The notes beneath the pieces were generated by a model. The model was not told the origin of the DNA and made no database searches. It saw only the letters and a program-made list of their open reading frames with translations. A stretch of 64,000 bases of DNA from Isoetes taiwanensis. Lineage: Eukaryota > Streptophyta > Lycopodiopsida > Isoetales > Isoetaceae. Shown one piece after another: positions 23,667 to 37,995 of the stretch; positions within the stretch are counted from its first letter, which is position 1; every line of letters starts with the position of its first letter. Made by a program: the position numbers and the translations under genes. Location: positions 5,153,194-5,217,193 of the forward strand of contig JAJEKV010000015.1 in assembly GCA_021234155.1 (NCBI GenBank). Direction: 5' to 3'.

Positions 23667-26600
23667 GACCTCCTTGCCTGTTCTCTTATGAATCAGACAT
23701 GCTCTTTTTTATTTTTTCTTCTTTTTCCCTTTTCTTGCCCGTCATTCCAGGCTTCTGACTACCAATTAACATTTTCTTGAATCTTTGGATGCCAATTTCC
23801 GACATATTTTTCACTCCTTTCTATTCTTACTTACCAAAAGGCGGATACGCTCAAAAACCTCTGCCCTTTCTTTTCTCTTGGTCAAAAATGTCCTTGATTT
23901 CCGGGTTTTGCCTCTTAACGAATTAAGAACCTTTCGGTCTTGGCCGAACCATCCACTATTTGCTTATTAAATTTATCTATTCATAGCTTTTTTTTTTTTT
24001 TTAGGTTTTGTTCAATGTTTTATTGTGGCTTATATCACCGTGAGGACCTTGAGGTTGTCAAAGGCATCCACCGAAGATACCTCCCGTAAAAAGTAATATT
24101 TTGTCTTTGGCGATTTCTTCAAAGAGTTTGTTACGAGTCAGAGATTCCTTTCCTGTCTACGAAATCTTGGATGCAATCTAATTTATTTTAGGGTGTTTGC
24201 ATGTTTGAATGGTTCTTAACGCCTCTTATTATTCAAGGCATTGGGATTTTGTCATCTGGGGCATATGGAAGCAAAAAAAGCAATGAATCTTAACATTGCA
24301 TCATGAAGTAAATCCTTAGGATTTCTTTCCTGCCACAAATAGAACCTTGAACTTGGTTGATCATGAGATATTTCTTTTTACATTTTTCATCAAGCGATTA
24401 ATTTTATAGATATATAAAATATAAGATTAAATTTGTAGAAATATAAGATTGAGTTTAGTAGGAAAATAAATGGCAGTTAGTTTGGACAGGATGCAATATG
24501 ATTAACTTTGCACACAAGCTTATTTTAGAAGATACTTTGCTATTATTTAATGATATATTTCATGTTTAAAGACCAATGTCAGCACCTATTGTGCTAGTTG
24601 GCTACTTATGTATTATCACGACATTAAATGAAGCTGCTTTTGCTCACATATTTGAATCTATGTATTTTATATTCTTGAATTAACGAAATTTCATTTCGTC
24701 CAATGGTTAATGATAAAACAAGAAGATAATCACTTACACATAAATAAATGATTCACTTAGACAACGAGTATAATACAAGCAAAATAGTGCTAGATTTTTG
24801 TTATAATATGTCTTCAATGCTATATTAGTTAAAAAAAAACACCACCTTGTTTGTGTTTTATTTAAAAGTATCAAGTGGCGACATTTTATTAGTCAGCAAG
24901 CATATTAGAAACTCATCTTGATTTTTCTACATGTTATAAAGACGTAATGTATGAAGACACTTCTGATGTCGATGTTGATTAGATAAAATAGTGTTTTTAT
25001 TTAACAAATTGGGACTGCATTATCAATATTTCATTGGTTCCTGAACCACACATTGGAAATTAACACCTCATTTGTTCTATGTGTTATAATCTTTTCTACA
25101 TGTTCTTATTTTAAAAATCAATACTTAATAGCATAAAAACAATATCAGATTTCAATATACATGTTGTACTTTGTTAAATAATATGTAACTATTTTTAAAA
25201 CAATGCGTTGTAATTTAGCTTTTCCGTGTTGGTAATATGGAGACTTCTATGCATGTGTAATTACGAAGATAAACAACGCATGATTCCATTAAAAACAACG
25301 TGAAGGCTTTGCATCGTTAACCAGCAGAATTCTACAAAAAACTATGTCAATTTTCCAGCGTGGATTTCTATAAAAGACCAGGTAGAATTTTTGTCAAAAA
25401 TACTTGTCTCTTTGATACATCCCGGGATAACCAGGCCACATATGAATAAGGACCATTTGGTGTTGTTTTTGGCATAAAACAACACTTAATTTACAATAAA
25501 AAACAAGCGTGGACCAAATTGAATTAGGTGTGTTCGACTCTCAGGTCAAAGAGATTGGACATTGAGGACTTTTCTTGATTTGGAGTGAAAGTAGCCTCTG
25601 GTTACAAAGGAGCTAGACATGAGGCCTTGCATCTTTACTTGATTGAGAAAGTGCCCTCCGTGTTAGAAAAGGCTGACATTGACTTTCTCATTCATGTAGA
25701 GTCAAAGAAGTGCCCTACCTAACTCTAAGGACTAGACATGGAATTTGTAGGAATGGTGATAGCGATTACTGGCCGTAACACCTTTGTAGCGATAGTATTT
25801 TGTGATGGCGATGTTGTACTTCGATGGTGGAGTGTCTGTGACAATATCTTGCCTCCCTCTTCCTATCTGACTGCCAGTCCTGCGCCGGGGCATCCTTTTA
25901 GGTCTACAATACATGTGCTATTCTCGCGATGCTTTCGCCACCCACAACCAGACCATGCGTCTTTACTCTTCGGTTCCTCTTCCATGCTCAGCCGAATAAT
26001 TCCATTGAATTTGTAAAAACCAGTTGGTGAATACAGAAAGACATGCAATTGAAGCGCGGCATGGCTTTCTCTTCTTTCTTAGCGATAGGCGATCCCTTTT
26101 CAACAAACGGCTGATGGAGGCAACATACTCGGCCAGGTAAACTGGTGCGCGCTGGAAGTTGCAGGTGCCTAAAGTTGCCTTTTATGCTGGCGAGGATCGC
26201 CTTGAGGATTGCACATAAAGAAGTTATCTTGAATTTCAAATAACATCGTTGCAATCATTGAATGCACCGCAGGGTTCTTGACTATATACTGGGCATTAGA
26301 TTACCTAAGCATATTTCAAATTATTGAAGAGGCCGAATTCCGCGATTCGGCCAAAGCGGAGGTATTGCGAAACCTCGGTAGAACATTTGATCTCCTTGAT
26401 TCAATGCCAACCGGTAGCGAGCGGCCTGATAACATAACTACTATGAGCACGCATTTGTGCATGATTGAATAAGGTGCATTTATGAGTGATATTTGTTTGA
26501 CAGCTTGAGTATATTTTAGATGAGTTGCTGATGGCGAGGAAGCAAAGATGCAGTGGGGATGAGAGAAAACTCAAGCCTATGAGCCTTCTTCAACGCATAT

Positions 26601-27119
26601 GGAGAAAGGATACCTGTGAGAATCATGCTAATTCAAGTCGACTGGAGTGCTTGTTGTTTTAGTAAATACTGGAAGGTGGGGATGCATTGGTTCAATGGTC
26701 CAAGGAGCTATTGCGACATGGGTGAGTGTTTTCATTGTCCCTTCCTTCAGTTCTACGAAAGGTTATTTGTAAATGGTTGAATGCATGGAGGATGCACTGG
26801 AAGTCTAGAGCGGAATATTAGAGTTGAATGAAGCGGAGGTTGTTGAATTGTCATTCTATTGCTTCTTTCCTTGTTGAGCATGCCGACATCAATAAATTAT
26901 TTGCATTGAGATGTGAACAGAACAACAATTAACCGAGACTATTGAGCAGTTGCCAAGTAGTAGAGGATGTTAGATGAATAGAGAGCATTAGATGAATGAA
27001 TTAGATGAATATTTGCGTCTTGGTCTCTCTTCATGAGGATGCCTCATCGATTAGGAGCTCTCCCTTCAAAATTTGAAGGGCGGGTTGAAAGGAGAGTGGT
27101 CGGTGGGTAAAGGCAGATG
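23667..27119. other. Copy-B equivalent of 1-3599; no gene
   Basis: Collinear with the AT-rich start of copy A, with frequent small indels. A short palindromic-repeat group corresponds to 25540-25740. None of the copy-A open frames is preserved. Confidence 0.55.
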
Positions 27120-27960
27120 ACTTCGAAGTCGAGAATGGAATTGAAGAGGATTATTGATGAATTCTGTATGCACGATTAAGAATACTTATATCTAGATTAA
27201 GCCCTCTCTCTCAAATGCAGGTAGAGGAGGAGGATGGCTCTGACAGGTTGAGGAGAATGAGAGTAGTGGTGGCATCCCAGAACCTGTGACCTCGACCATC
27301 AAGATTGAAGCTCCTCTCATGGGAGTCGGGTAGAAGGGATCGGTCCATTACGGATGGCCATTCCTGGGCTTCGCCACTTTCACGGATTGATGCGAGAATA
27401 GATTTCGCGGTGAGAGTGTTGGGCTGGCTTAGTGACCCATTCTGGAACTCTAGAGTCAGAATGCATAAGTATATTCTACTAGGCTGGGTAAGCCAAATTT
27501 CTCGACTACATGGTCGAATACAGAGGAAAATAATTTCTCTTGCTTTGGGTGATGACTACCGACTCATGGAGTCAGTCGAGGTATCTTTCTTGGCTGGGAG
27601 CCATTATAATCACAGTCGAGAATGCATCTGTCTTTTTCTTTGGCTAAACCATTCTATGACTGCTTGAGTAGAATGCATGAAATTGAACATTTTTTACTCA
27701 AAGAGTCGAGCATGTCTGAGGGAAGTGTGGCTGTTTGGGTGAGCCATTCTCGACTTGCGAGTCAGAATGAGCTTCGAGACAGTGAAGGTGTCGGGCTGTG
27801 GATAAGCCGATGCGACTGGAGTAGTAGAAATGGACTTGAGAATGGAGTGAGGATGTGTTTGGGTGAGCCATTCTTATTTCGAATTCGAATAGGAGAGGAG
27901 TGTGTTTTCTTTGGCTGGTAAGCCATTCTCGATTCGTGAGTTGAAATTCACTTAGAGATT
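27120..27960. repeat. Palindromic repeat array, degraded copy B
   Basis: Corresponds to 3600-4480. The spacer words (GGCTGGGTAAGCC, GGGTGAGCC) survive, but most palindromes have lost one arm, for example near 27480, 27560 and 27830. CG and GAGTC positions are hit far more than spacers. Only about three units still show both arms. Confidence 0.65.
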
Positions 27961-29129
27961 AAGGAGAGGGCTTAGAGATTGTAGGCCGGTACATCGGCCA
28001 GGTGCTTGGCCGAAGACATGGATGACGTCATTAATTAGGTTTCACTAGAAGTAGGAATTGGGAGAACCTCGATTGGATTTAAGTTCATATTCTACAATCC
28101 CTTTCATTCTTCGATTACGGGTGAAAGAATTTTATTACATCATTTCTCTTGGCGGTAGCACTAAGCAAAAATTGGTTCAAATGTGAACAATTCCATGGTC
28201 TTTTTATCAGTACTAGTGGGACTTCATAATCTAAGACATTGCAGGATATATTACTAAGCTTGATCTATTCCAAAGCGAGTTCTTTAACCCCAGTACTCAA
28301 CAAACTTGGGCCTTGAAACTTATACCTTAGCAGGTGGCAGCAGAACCCTTCATGTTTAGTTCCCAGTCTTTAGAACAAGTTGGGAATAATAAGGGTTTGT
28401 AGGCTGGAAATAGTATTAGGGATGAGTAGATGCCTAAACTGTAAACCAAAAGCATGTAGAAAAGAGGTTACACAAAAACAGTCATGGAGTTTGGAGAACG
28501 CAATAAACAAACCTCACTGTGGCCGGTATGCACTTGGCAGCTAGGCGGAGATCCTGGAAGGCCCTCAATTTTGTAGATGCAGGTTAAGGCGTCCAGATTA
28601 GGTCGACGATATTTGTCATGTGAGAGGATTGAAGAAAGGGAAAATGATACGGTCGGATGGGAGGAGAGAAAGCGAAACCTTGAGAGGCCCGGGCTCGAAG
28701 TGAAAGAAAAGTGCTCGAGTTGGGCCGGAACCTCTACCACCATATCCCTATTGAAATTGTCGAGATGGCTTGCATATCTTAGCGGTAATACGGTCATTTT
28801 AAACTTTCATGGCGAAAAGAGATTTACCACGAATACCCTGACCCATGCATATAATAAACCACCATAAAAAAGAAGCGGGCGTACGGAAATATGGATTTGT
28901 AATTAAGGTTAGTAGATGCATCGGTAAAAGGGTTTAGCGCCATCTTCCCAGAGTGGGATGCAATGAGTGGAAGCCCATGTGAGAGAACGCAAACTGGGAG
29001 AACCGGTCAAAAGCCTCAAATGAATTTTAAAATGGATCTTTACTTTGAAGTAAGAAGTCTATCATACCTAGTCCACCTTACACTTGTAGGACACACATGG
29101 ACGAGGGCCATCTTTACACTACCTTATGC
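27961..29129. other. Copy-B equivalent of 4481-5689; no gene
   Basis: Open frames on both strands around 28470-28870 come from purine-rich sequence and do not match those in copy A. Confidence 0.5.
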
Positions 29130-30660
29130 TTACGTACCACCTGGAGAAAATTTCTAACCATGGGTATGAGTTTTTGCATAACAGTCAGGTGGAGCGGAAG
29201 CCAAAGAGTAAGATGCCACCGCTACGCCGATGCGGCTACTAAGCACAAAATTGGCCAGTAGCCAGCTTGCAGGTGATAACTGCAATGTTCCATAAAGCGA
29301 GATATACGCAGCGCTCTTTAATGATGATCTCTTTTGCTCAACTTCCTGCCGACATAAATTCCGCGAGAAGTGCGAGATTTAATGGATTGCCATGAGTAGC
29401 ACCTTCCATGGAAATACAGAAGTCTGAGATAGCCCGATTAATGAGGTGTCAAAGTTCAAGAGTAGCACATTTAGCCAAACAAGCACATTAGATGCAGTGA
29501 AGATGTGTAGCTAGAAATGACTTTGTCATCAAATTCTTTAAAAGAAACTTCCTGAGGAACATCGCGACATCTCTTCAGCATTGACTATATATACTTCTTG
29601 TGGGCCATCTTCATACCATGTAAACCTGCGGCAGTCCATCGATTGTGACAACAAAAAAATTGTGAGAACATCGTGAAATAGTGAAGCCAAGGAGAAGACC
29701 AATGGTCATCCCAGAAGATGCCGATCAATTGGAAAAATCTTTGATGGCTTACCATGGCAGTGGCCAGTAGAGACATCCAACTATAATATGTGATGTGCCA
29801 AATGTTGTTCCCGGAAACCCAATATATCCCTTCATTAGTCATGACCACATTGTTAAGAATGTATCTTCAGGAACACCGTGGGCACTCAAGATATACTTCG
29901 GCTGCATTGAATTTCAATGGTCTACAAAATCTTTGGCAAAAATGTTAACCAGGATGACAATAGTGTGGGCAGCATAATTTGAGGAGTATTCGCGACTCAT
30001 TGGCCTTATGAATTAATGAGATAACACATGTGTTGGATTCTGTTGAGAGCACTAAATCCTTGAAGTCTAACAAATACATCAAATGTGTCTGGTTCCAAAA
30101 CCACTCCCAATAATTTGAAAAGAACTCAATAGATAGCTATCAAGCCATGGGCACTTTTTGGAGAACAAGATTGACACATGTCTACATCTATTAATGAATG
30201 TTGACTACATCTGAGAAAATGGGGAATTTTTAAAAATAGCTTCTCTCATTTCTATTTAGCAGGGAATTAAATCTCTTTAGCAAAGGAAAGTCTAAAAATC
30301 ACCATAAGTGTTGCTTAGGATATGCAAGCCATCTGACATTTCAATAGGACCATGGTAGAGGTTATGTGATCCTTCGATTATAAAAGCTTGGCGTGATCAC
30401 CCTCTCCATAAAACCATTGCGGCGGCCTTAATCTTGGGGTGTTGGATAAGGGTTTCCCACCTTGGGTGAAAACACTGATTTAGAAAGAATCAAAATGGAA
30501 TTATACTTGAACAAGTGGATTGTTGGTGAAAAGGAGTAAAAAAAAGTCGTTGAAAATCTAGTAACTCTTTGTAGTGACCATTCCATGGAAGGCCCATGAA
30601 TAATACATCCTTTGGATACACTTTCTTAATGGTTTTAAATTTAAAGTAAGATTTTCATGC
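29130..30660 (-). pseudogene. LINE reverse-transcriptase relic, copy B
   Basis: Collinear with 5690-7260. The same LINE words can be followed on the minus strand, but extra indels leave no frame longer than about 90 residues. It adds no information beyond copy A. Confidence 0.7.
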
Positions 30661-30851
30661 GTTCGGTTGTGACTTTATTATATTAGCTAGGAAAAGGAAT
30701 TATAATAGAGAGAATGGCCCGAAATAAATTTAACTCATTGGGGCCCTAGTACATGGTACACCATAGTAAAATTGTTGCTAGAATTAAAAAACCCCAAGCT
30801 TTTTTATGTTTCTTTAGGGAAAAATCTTTCGATAACAACATACTTGGCTTC

Positions 30852-31229
30852 TTATCCAACACTTATCCCATGTGTTGGATCAAAAATGATGGATAGGGTA
30901 CATCCAATTACGGATTGCAACAAGACTTCATGAAAAAATATCACAACTATTCCATGCGTATGCATCCCTACCCTCTGCTGACAAAGCATAGCTTCCTCCT
31001 CATATAGCAACAAGCGCATTTACAAAGCATTTCAAACATATTACATCCTTCTTTAGTTGTACACATTATCCCACGAAAAAAGTCGAGATCTACCTTGCTT
31101 GAGTAGCATCGTTTGATCAATGTTGCATGCAAAGGCCGTTCTTACCGACTAACACCATTCCTTCATTGTTGCGTGCGGATACACAAAAATAATGGCAAGT
31201 AGCATGAAGACCGGCAATGCATGAGCCAT
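30852..31229 (-). pseudogene. Broken copy B of the cysteine-rich peptide gene
   Basis: The ATG at 31227-31229 and the stop word near 30852 align with copy A, and a GTAGATCTCG-type donor is kept. Inside, small deletions remove bases from the signal-peptide region (after CATGAAGACC) and from the cysteine exon, so the reading frame is lost and several cysteine codons are altered. Whether this is a true pseudogene or consensus error cannot be decided here, because all of copy B in this interval is indel-rich. Confidence 0.6.
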
Positions 31230-32637
31230 GGAGATATGATGAAAATATGTGGTGGAAGGCTCATTAGTATTGTAGCAACCAACCTTGTTGTGTGCTTATG
31301 GGACAACATGTCTCGAGGAATGAATTTGAGGCCTTTTTCAGAGAAGAAATGACAATCGCAAAACTCTTTTTAGAACCACACTGGCGGCGGCCGGGATAAT
31401 GAGCCCACGTTTTCTACAATCTTATGTAGCTTTTCTGGACTTTGTGTTAATTGCATTTCTGTATTTTGCTGCGTTCCTTAGCTCGGATGCAACAGAACAT
31501 CATAAGAATAGAAGAATGAATGAACATAAGTGGTTTTACGCAAGTGCAAGCAAGAATCTTTCTTCAACATTTCTAGCCCGGCCAGCTTTTGGGCACTAGT
31601 CTGTTCTAACTTCTAAGAATCCTGCCAGGAAATTACTTTGATTTCTTTTAATCATCTCAGTTGGTGAGTAGCTGTAGAAACATGCATTTAATTTATTTGA
31701 TAGTCTGGTTCTAGGTAATATGTGAGTTTCAGTTTTGGACTATGCAAAAATTCAAGACACGATGAAAATGATGCAATCAAATCGGCAAAATGGCTTTCGA
31801 CATCAATTTTCTTAAATATTGCATCCTCAATTCCTTTGATGTACCTCCCTCGAGATGTATAACTTTTGACCATGTTAAGATTGCCAGCAAAATGTAAAAA
31901 AGGTGACTTTTGCCCAATAGTCTCTGCGGTTTATAAATGATGTTGACCTCTTGCCAAACATTCATATACTAGCATGTGATTTTGTCGACAATTTTTACAT
32001 AATCCTTTACTAAAAGTGGTAAGGTACAAAGATAGTCATAAAGTGGTTGGTACCTAAAGACAAAATAGATAGGTGCAATTCACTTCTCACTATAGAATTT
32101 AAATTTGTTTAATTTCCTTCATTTGGATCCAGCCAACAAAAGAACGGCTAAAATATTTAGAAATTTTAAGGATGACAAAGGAAAAATTTTACCTCCATTT
32201 AATGGGGCCCTTCAATGGGAATGAAGAATTACTTTACAATTTATTTATTATTATTTGGCAAAAATTGAAAATGAGCAAAACAACATTTGGTTTTTCTTTT
32301 TATAATATTATCTCCTCAAAAAATCCATTTGTTAAAGTTTGGCAAACAAAGTAAATGCATAAAAAAAAATAGAAAATAAAAGTGTTCTCCATTTTCAGTA
32401 GTTCCTTCATCATTAAAGCCCGACTTCTTTATCGCATGCATTTTGATATGTAGTTTGATCCCGAATCGACCAATTCACTTGTCTGCTTCAAAACTGCCGT
32501 CTGAGAGAGAATAGTTCGTCTCTCTTCAGCGAATGATCTTGTTTTTGAATGGACAACTACGTTTTTACCAAAAGGTTTGATTTTTTGAATGACAAAGTTG
32601 CATATAAGATTTTCCTTATTTTAGGTGCATTGGCAAT
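31230..32637. other. Copy-B equivalent of 7850-9319; no gene
   Basis: AT-rich and collinear with copy A. Nothing coding is supported. Confidence 0.5.
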
Positions 32638-32940
32638 GGCAATTTTGTCAATCTTACTCGATTTATTCTTGCTTGAAAACAAGGAATCTTGCTCTTGAAA
32701 CATTCCAAACAATATGTGAATGAGATGGAAGTTGAATCACACAAAGAATCGCGATGATGGTTTATGCAATAGGAACTCGGACCTTCCTACTTCTACCATG
32801 GATGTGGATGGCATTGAGAGCATTTATCGAGAGAAATAAGAAAGTTGGCACTTTTTATAAGCTAGATGAAAGCCTTCAAGAACTTGGGGGCCGAGCAAAG
32901 GTGAAGAGCGTGTTACAAAGCAGGAAGGAACCTCATTAGG
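32638..32940 (+). pseudogene. Exon-like gene fragment, copy B
   Basis: Keeps the words of 9320-9662 (for example K-L-D-E-S-L-Q-E-L-G near 32860-32890) but with more frame breaks. Family unknown. Confidence 0.3.
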
Positions 32941-34374
32941 GCGGGATAAGAGTACATTTCTAGCATATTGGTAGATTGGTGATATGATGGTTTTGAGTTT
33001 TGGTGGTAGTTTTTATTAGTGATCTACTTGTCCACCCTTTAGGTTTTAAACAACTTAAAGCTATTTGGACAAAGTGTGATTTGTCTTTTACTTCTTTACA
33101 AGTTTTTGTGTGCTTGTCGGTTGAATTTCTGACTATTTAATGGCCATTAAGGTTCAAGTATCATGCAAAGATGAAGAAACATGCTTATCTTAGAGTGGCA
33201 TTTTCCCCTTTGCTTTAGAGTTGCACCACAAACTTTGAAGATCACGTAAATAGGGCCGTATGTAAGAGAGAGAAAAAATAAAAAAAATAAAAAGAATAAA
33301 GGCGGCTTTGATATAAGCCCTCATCTTATTATTGGATTGGCTTAACAATTTGCAGTGGCCGCATGGGTATTTTGTGAAATATCCCAAAAATGAAGGAATG
33401 TGATGGTATCTTGTTGTTTGGGTTGCTAGGGAGAAGAAAACCCTATTTGTTGGGTTTGTAATGGGGCTAGGAATATTCAGAATATTGATGACAAAGTCTA
33501 TATTTTGGAATATTCCTTTTTTCTCATACCGTTTAGTATAAAAATATTGGTGCCACTATAGTTGGTTTAAATGCAGCTTTGATTATATATTGTTCTTGCA
33601 TCCATTATGGCTAAATACGTATTGAGGCTTGGTAGTTGGATACTTGACATTTGAACATATTCCCTCTCCATGAAATCCATAGCAGCCAATTCAAGTCTTT
33701 TTCGAGGTCAAGCTGCCCTTGTTGACCCTAACTTTAAAGGGGAACATTATTAAAGCCTACACCTTGGATAAAGATATTACGGCTTTTTGTGTGGTATTAT
33801 GAAAGCAATGAAGCGGAACTATTGCAAAACAACACTCCATGACTCAACAACTGAAAAGAACATTACACAATCACATGAGTGAGGAGAGAACCCTAGATGA
33901 ATCCAAAGCCCATGGCTTACGGGCCGAGGCGTGGAGATCATGCATGGGAGGCATCCAACACATGCCATTGGTGCCATTCCAAACTCAAGCGTGAATGGCA
34001 TGCGTTTATTGATCCTATGCATAGTTCCTTGAATGGCCTGCAAGCCAGCAAAGACAATATGTTAGTGAACTTGGGGTGAACCCCAGCGCCAATGCCAATG
34101 CTCATCCGAGCATAAGGGAGATCGGAGGGGTTCTCCCTTATGCCCAGGGTCAAAGCCCTCACGAAAGTCTATAGATGTTAATGAAAGTGCAATGAGAACA
34201 AAAGCATGTACAACACACAACATCAAAAGGATGAGAACATCACATATTCATAAGCTTAGAAAATGTATGTGGCATGGCTGCACATGAAATGGCACAAATA
34301 AGGACATTGCAAAACAAGATCAAAGAACAAGAAGGCCTAATTCTTGGGCTCTCGGATCTCGTCCCGCTGATCAC
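32941..34374. other. Copy-B equivalent of 9663-11162; no gene
   Basis: Includes a damaged heat-shock-element-like site near 33470-33490 and remnants of the two tRNA-type B boxes. Confidence 0.45.
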
Positions 34375-35660
34375 AGCATCAGGCTGGCGGATTTCATGTG
34401 TCAACAAGCCCCTAGCGAGGCTCATGTGATCTCAAAGCATAGCTTTCGGATAATAGACACCAAAGGCGCTCCCGAGCAACATAAAGATCGGCTGAATCGA
34501 TGGCCACATAAAATCAGTCAAAGCTGCCTCCTCAGGATCCTAAAGAGCGGCTATTTGATGGGTCTTAGATCCCCAGCACGGATAACCAATTCGTTATAAA
34601 TTCCTCCTGTGGTGACATTTTGCTCCCCACCGGAGGATAAGCACGGTCGGGATGAATAAATGCGTCAATCCTAGAACTTATCAAAGAGGATCAAGCTCCG
34701 CGATGGGATGGGTCTCCCGTGGTCCCCATGGGTCTCCATTTCTACCACGCAGCAAACTTATCATCAAAATCATCTCATCGGATGGCGCATAATCCATCCC
34801 AATAGCGGGCCATTCCATTCAACGGACACATACTCGTTGCAAAAAACCTTAAAATAGTTCTAACTTATCCGGATGGCATACAATGGGCGGTTAAGCGAGA
34901 ACCCTCCAAAGCGTACAGGACTCTATGCTGCGTTCACATAGGCGGTGTTAGATGGAATTATCCAGCTGGCGGCAAAATTATATTTCCCACTTCGACATCC
35001 ACGCAGGTATGATGGGTCAAATTTAAGAGGTCAACCTCGACCACCGTAGTTAAAAACGAAGTGGCTACCTTGTTCGGAAGATTTCACATTTATCCAACAT
35101 ACGGAGCCCTTTGTGTCCCGGCACCCATCATACGCCACAAATATTTTCCCTTCTCAATCATCGTTTTGGATATATTCTGCGGATGGCGAGAGTGAATACA
35201 CCGCGTCTTTCATGCGGTATCGGCGTACCCTCGAAGCAGTGCAGCACGGTATTCGCGGGATCTTGCGGTGACTAAGATAGGCGTAGAGACTAAACTCCCT
35301 TTGATAACATGGTGAGTGCCAGGAGTCTTGGCAGAGCTCCATACGGCGCACATGGAGGTGATCGACGAGGTATCCGAAGACGCGGTGCGAAAGGCATCTC
35401 TATGAAGAAAGGGCATCGAAAGAAACTACGAGAACGTCTTGACCGGACAAAGACCCGATGTCGGAGAATCAGCGCATCCGGCTTTATTACAAAGGTAAGA
35501 CATGGCGGGGAATACTGGAGCATGGCGGAGGTCGATAAATACTGAACTGATTCCATTGGCATCCAGGGATGGGCCAATGCGGCTGAAGCAACCACGCCCT
35601 TTTGACTTTTCTCTTCTCATGGCAAAACATGATGAAGAGACACAAATACAAAAGAACAAA
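34375..35660 (-). mobile_element. Rep/HUH-like coding relic, copy B
   Basis: Collinear with 11163-12460. The minus-strand reading frames are much more fragmented; the motif II region falls near 35350 and is not clean. It supports only the presence of the same relic in both copies. Confidence 0.5.
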
Positions 35661-37626
35661 CAAACATATGCGAGAATTAAGCTCGGCTAATGCTGTGGGA
35701 ACAACTTGTCAAAGATCATTCGCCTCCTCTTGCTTTGCGACCTTGAAATGCCAAACAGAACCACATCTGACAAAACTGGCCGGAGTAGAATGTGCGTCTG
35801 CGGTCAATTAAAAAATAGGCAGGCATACAAGCCGGCCATTTGCGACACTGAGCCGACCACTAAAGCGTACATTGCGACACTGAAGCGGCGGTTAGAATCG
35901 TGTTGCATGATGTTAACAACGGCCATCCCCTAGTGCAATTCACTATCCATTTACGTGGGGAAAAAACCATGCACCTTCTCTAAAGGAATTCCCGTTGGTT
36001 TCTAAATGAATTCGAGGTACCAACATCATCCTCATACGTATTTCAATACTAAATACCACAATAAACCTTCAAAAATCATATGTTACCAAAATACTCTTTT
36101 TATTGTCTTCATTGTGTGGTTACCATTTGGATTATTGTCTTTGACTTGTTGATTTTTTCTTAGTTGGTGATGAGGTGCTTGGAAAACAAGAATGAGAACA
36201 CTTAGAACTTTCCCGGCCGGCGGCGTGGATCCCTAAGGCTTTCGATTCTAGCCATTACGTCACGAGATTCACGATTACTTTCGGCTTTAATTTTTTGCTT
36301 ACCCATCTTCAAAGAAAGGAGCGTTCTCTCGTATAGGTTGCCACTATGTTAGTAAAGTTTCTCCGGTGTTCATGAATATTGATCATTATTGCCATCTTGA
36401 AACGTGTGTTGGATGTGTTTTTGTATGCACACATATAAGCTTCTCTAATCATCTCTATAAAGTCTGAACAATTGTGTTTGACGACGACTGATAAGCCAGG
36501 TTCTAATACCAGGGCTGAAGCCAGTTATTGGCAATAACCTGTTCACTTACCGAGAATATCAGAAATACTATAAACAGGTTTGCCACCTAAGGGCAACAAA
36601 AACTTGATCTCTCTTTTCGCTATTTGGCGACTTTAAAGGTGTCAGTATAATAATGTTGATGCATCAGTTCAATTATATGCTATCTTGACCAAACTTGTAA
36701 CAACCACAGAGATATCTTCATTTAATTACCCTATTGATTTAGATGATAGTTGCATAAAATAATGGATGTTATGCCATCTTAAAGACTTCAATGCTATGGA
36801 CGCTTCAATTTTTACATATATACCTGATGAATGTATGATCATGATACAAGTGTGCATGAGTGCAAATTACTAAATTTGGCGTGCACCATATATATTAAAG
36901 ACCAATCATGATTAGTTTTGACTGTAGAATATAATTCTCTCAATGAATCACTTTCTATCTGAGAATGTTCCTTGAGTTGCAAACACTAAGTTGGCATTGC
37001 ACCATGTATATTATAAGATCAGCGTAAATAAATTGTTTTGCCTGATGATGCGAACCGGTGATTGATTACGAAGATAAAAATCAAAAAGCATTTTAAATGC
37101 CACCGATCCACGAATATGTGGATAGAGCAAAATAACACACAAGAAGGCGATTTGAAGGCTTATAAACCATTGCAAAGTTGCAATAGACTCCAAAGCCCAA
37201 TCAATCCTATTTTTACGCCATGATCAAACTTATCTTCAAAGGATGGGATCGGGCCTTTGGAGCCTTGGTTGTTGCGATAAATTTCTTCTATATTTAAATT
37301 AAAAGCCTTTAGATACTTATCTGAAAACCATTTTGAGTATATATGCAACCATTGAAAAGATAAGTTGCACCACTCTTGGCTAGATTAGAATGGCAATGAA
37401 ACCTCATTTCCCTGCCCTAGCACTTGGCATCCCAAATCGGTTATGGTTGGAAGCGAAAGGCCTACTAGTCGATCCAAGAGGCGGATCATCGAGCAGGGAA
37501 ACTTTCCTCAGTATAAAGGAGCGTATATAAGGAGGACTCTCCACCATCATAAGGAGAAGGATAATGGGGTTAAGATCTTCCAATAATAGCTATATAAGCA
37601 GCTTAAATGCTTATTAGTGAAATACC
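35661..37626. other. Copy-B equivalent of 12461-14506; no gene
   Basis: The hairpin of copy A (13373-13403) is destroyed here (near 36540-36570). No coding sequence is supported. Confidence 0.45.
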
Positions 37627-37995
37627 TAATTAACAATTGCTTCATCAACTTCTGGTTTGTTTGTATTCCGGTACTTTAATAACACACATTGATATAACAC
37701 AACATGGAAACACTAACCTAACAATTGCATCATCAACTTCTGGTTGTTGTATTCCAGTACTTTAATAACACACATTGATATAACACAACATGGAAACACC
37801 TAACGTAACAATTGCATCATCAACTTCTGGTTGTTGTATTCCAGTACTAATAACACACATTGATATAATATAACACAACATGGAATGTGGGTAGCATTTT
37901 TTTCTGTGTAAAAATAAATCACAGGCTGCCACTGCCAAATGGCATATCCCTACAATCTGGAATAGAATATAATAGAATAGAATAGAATAGAATAT
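37627..37995. repeat. 87-bp tandem repeat and GAATA microsatellite, copy B
   Basis: Three units matching 14507-14767, then the GAATA run. From about 37690 to 38030 the sequence is almost identical to copy A, in sharp contrast with the flanks. Confidence 0.85.
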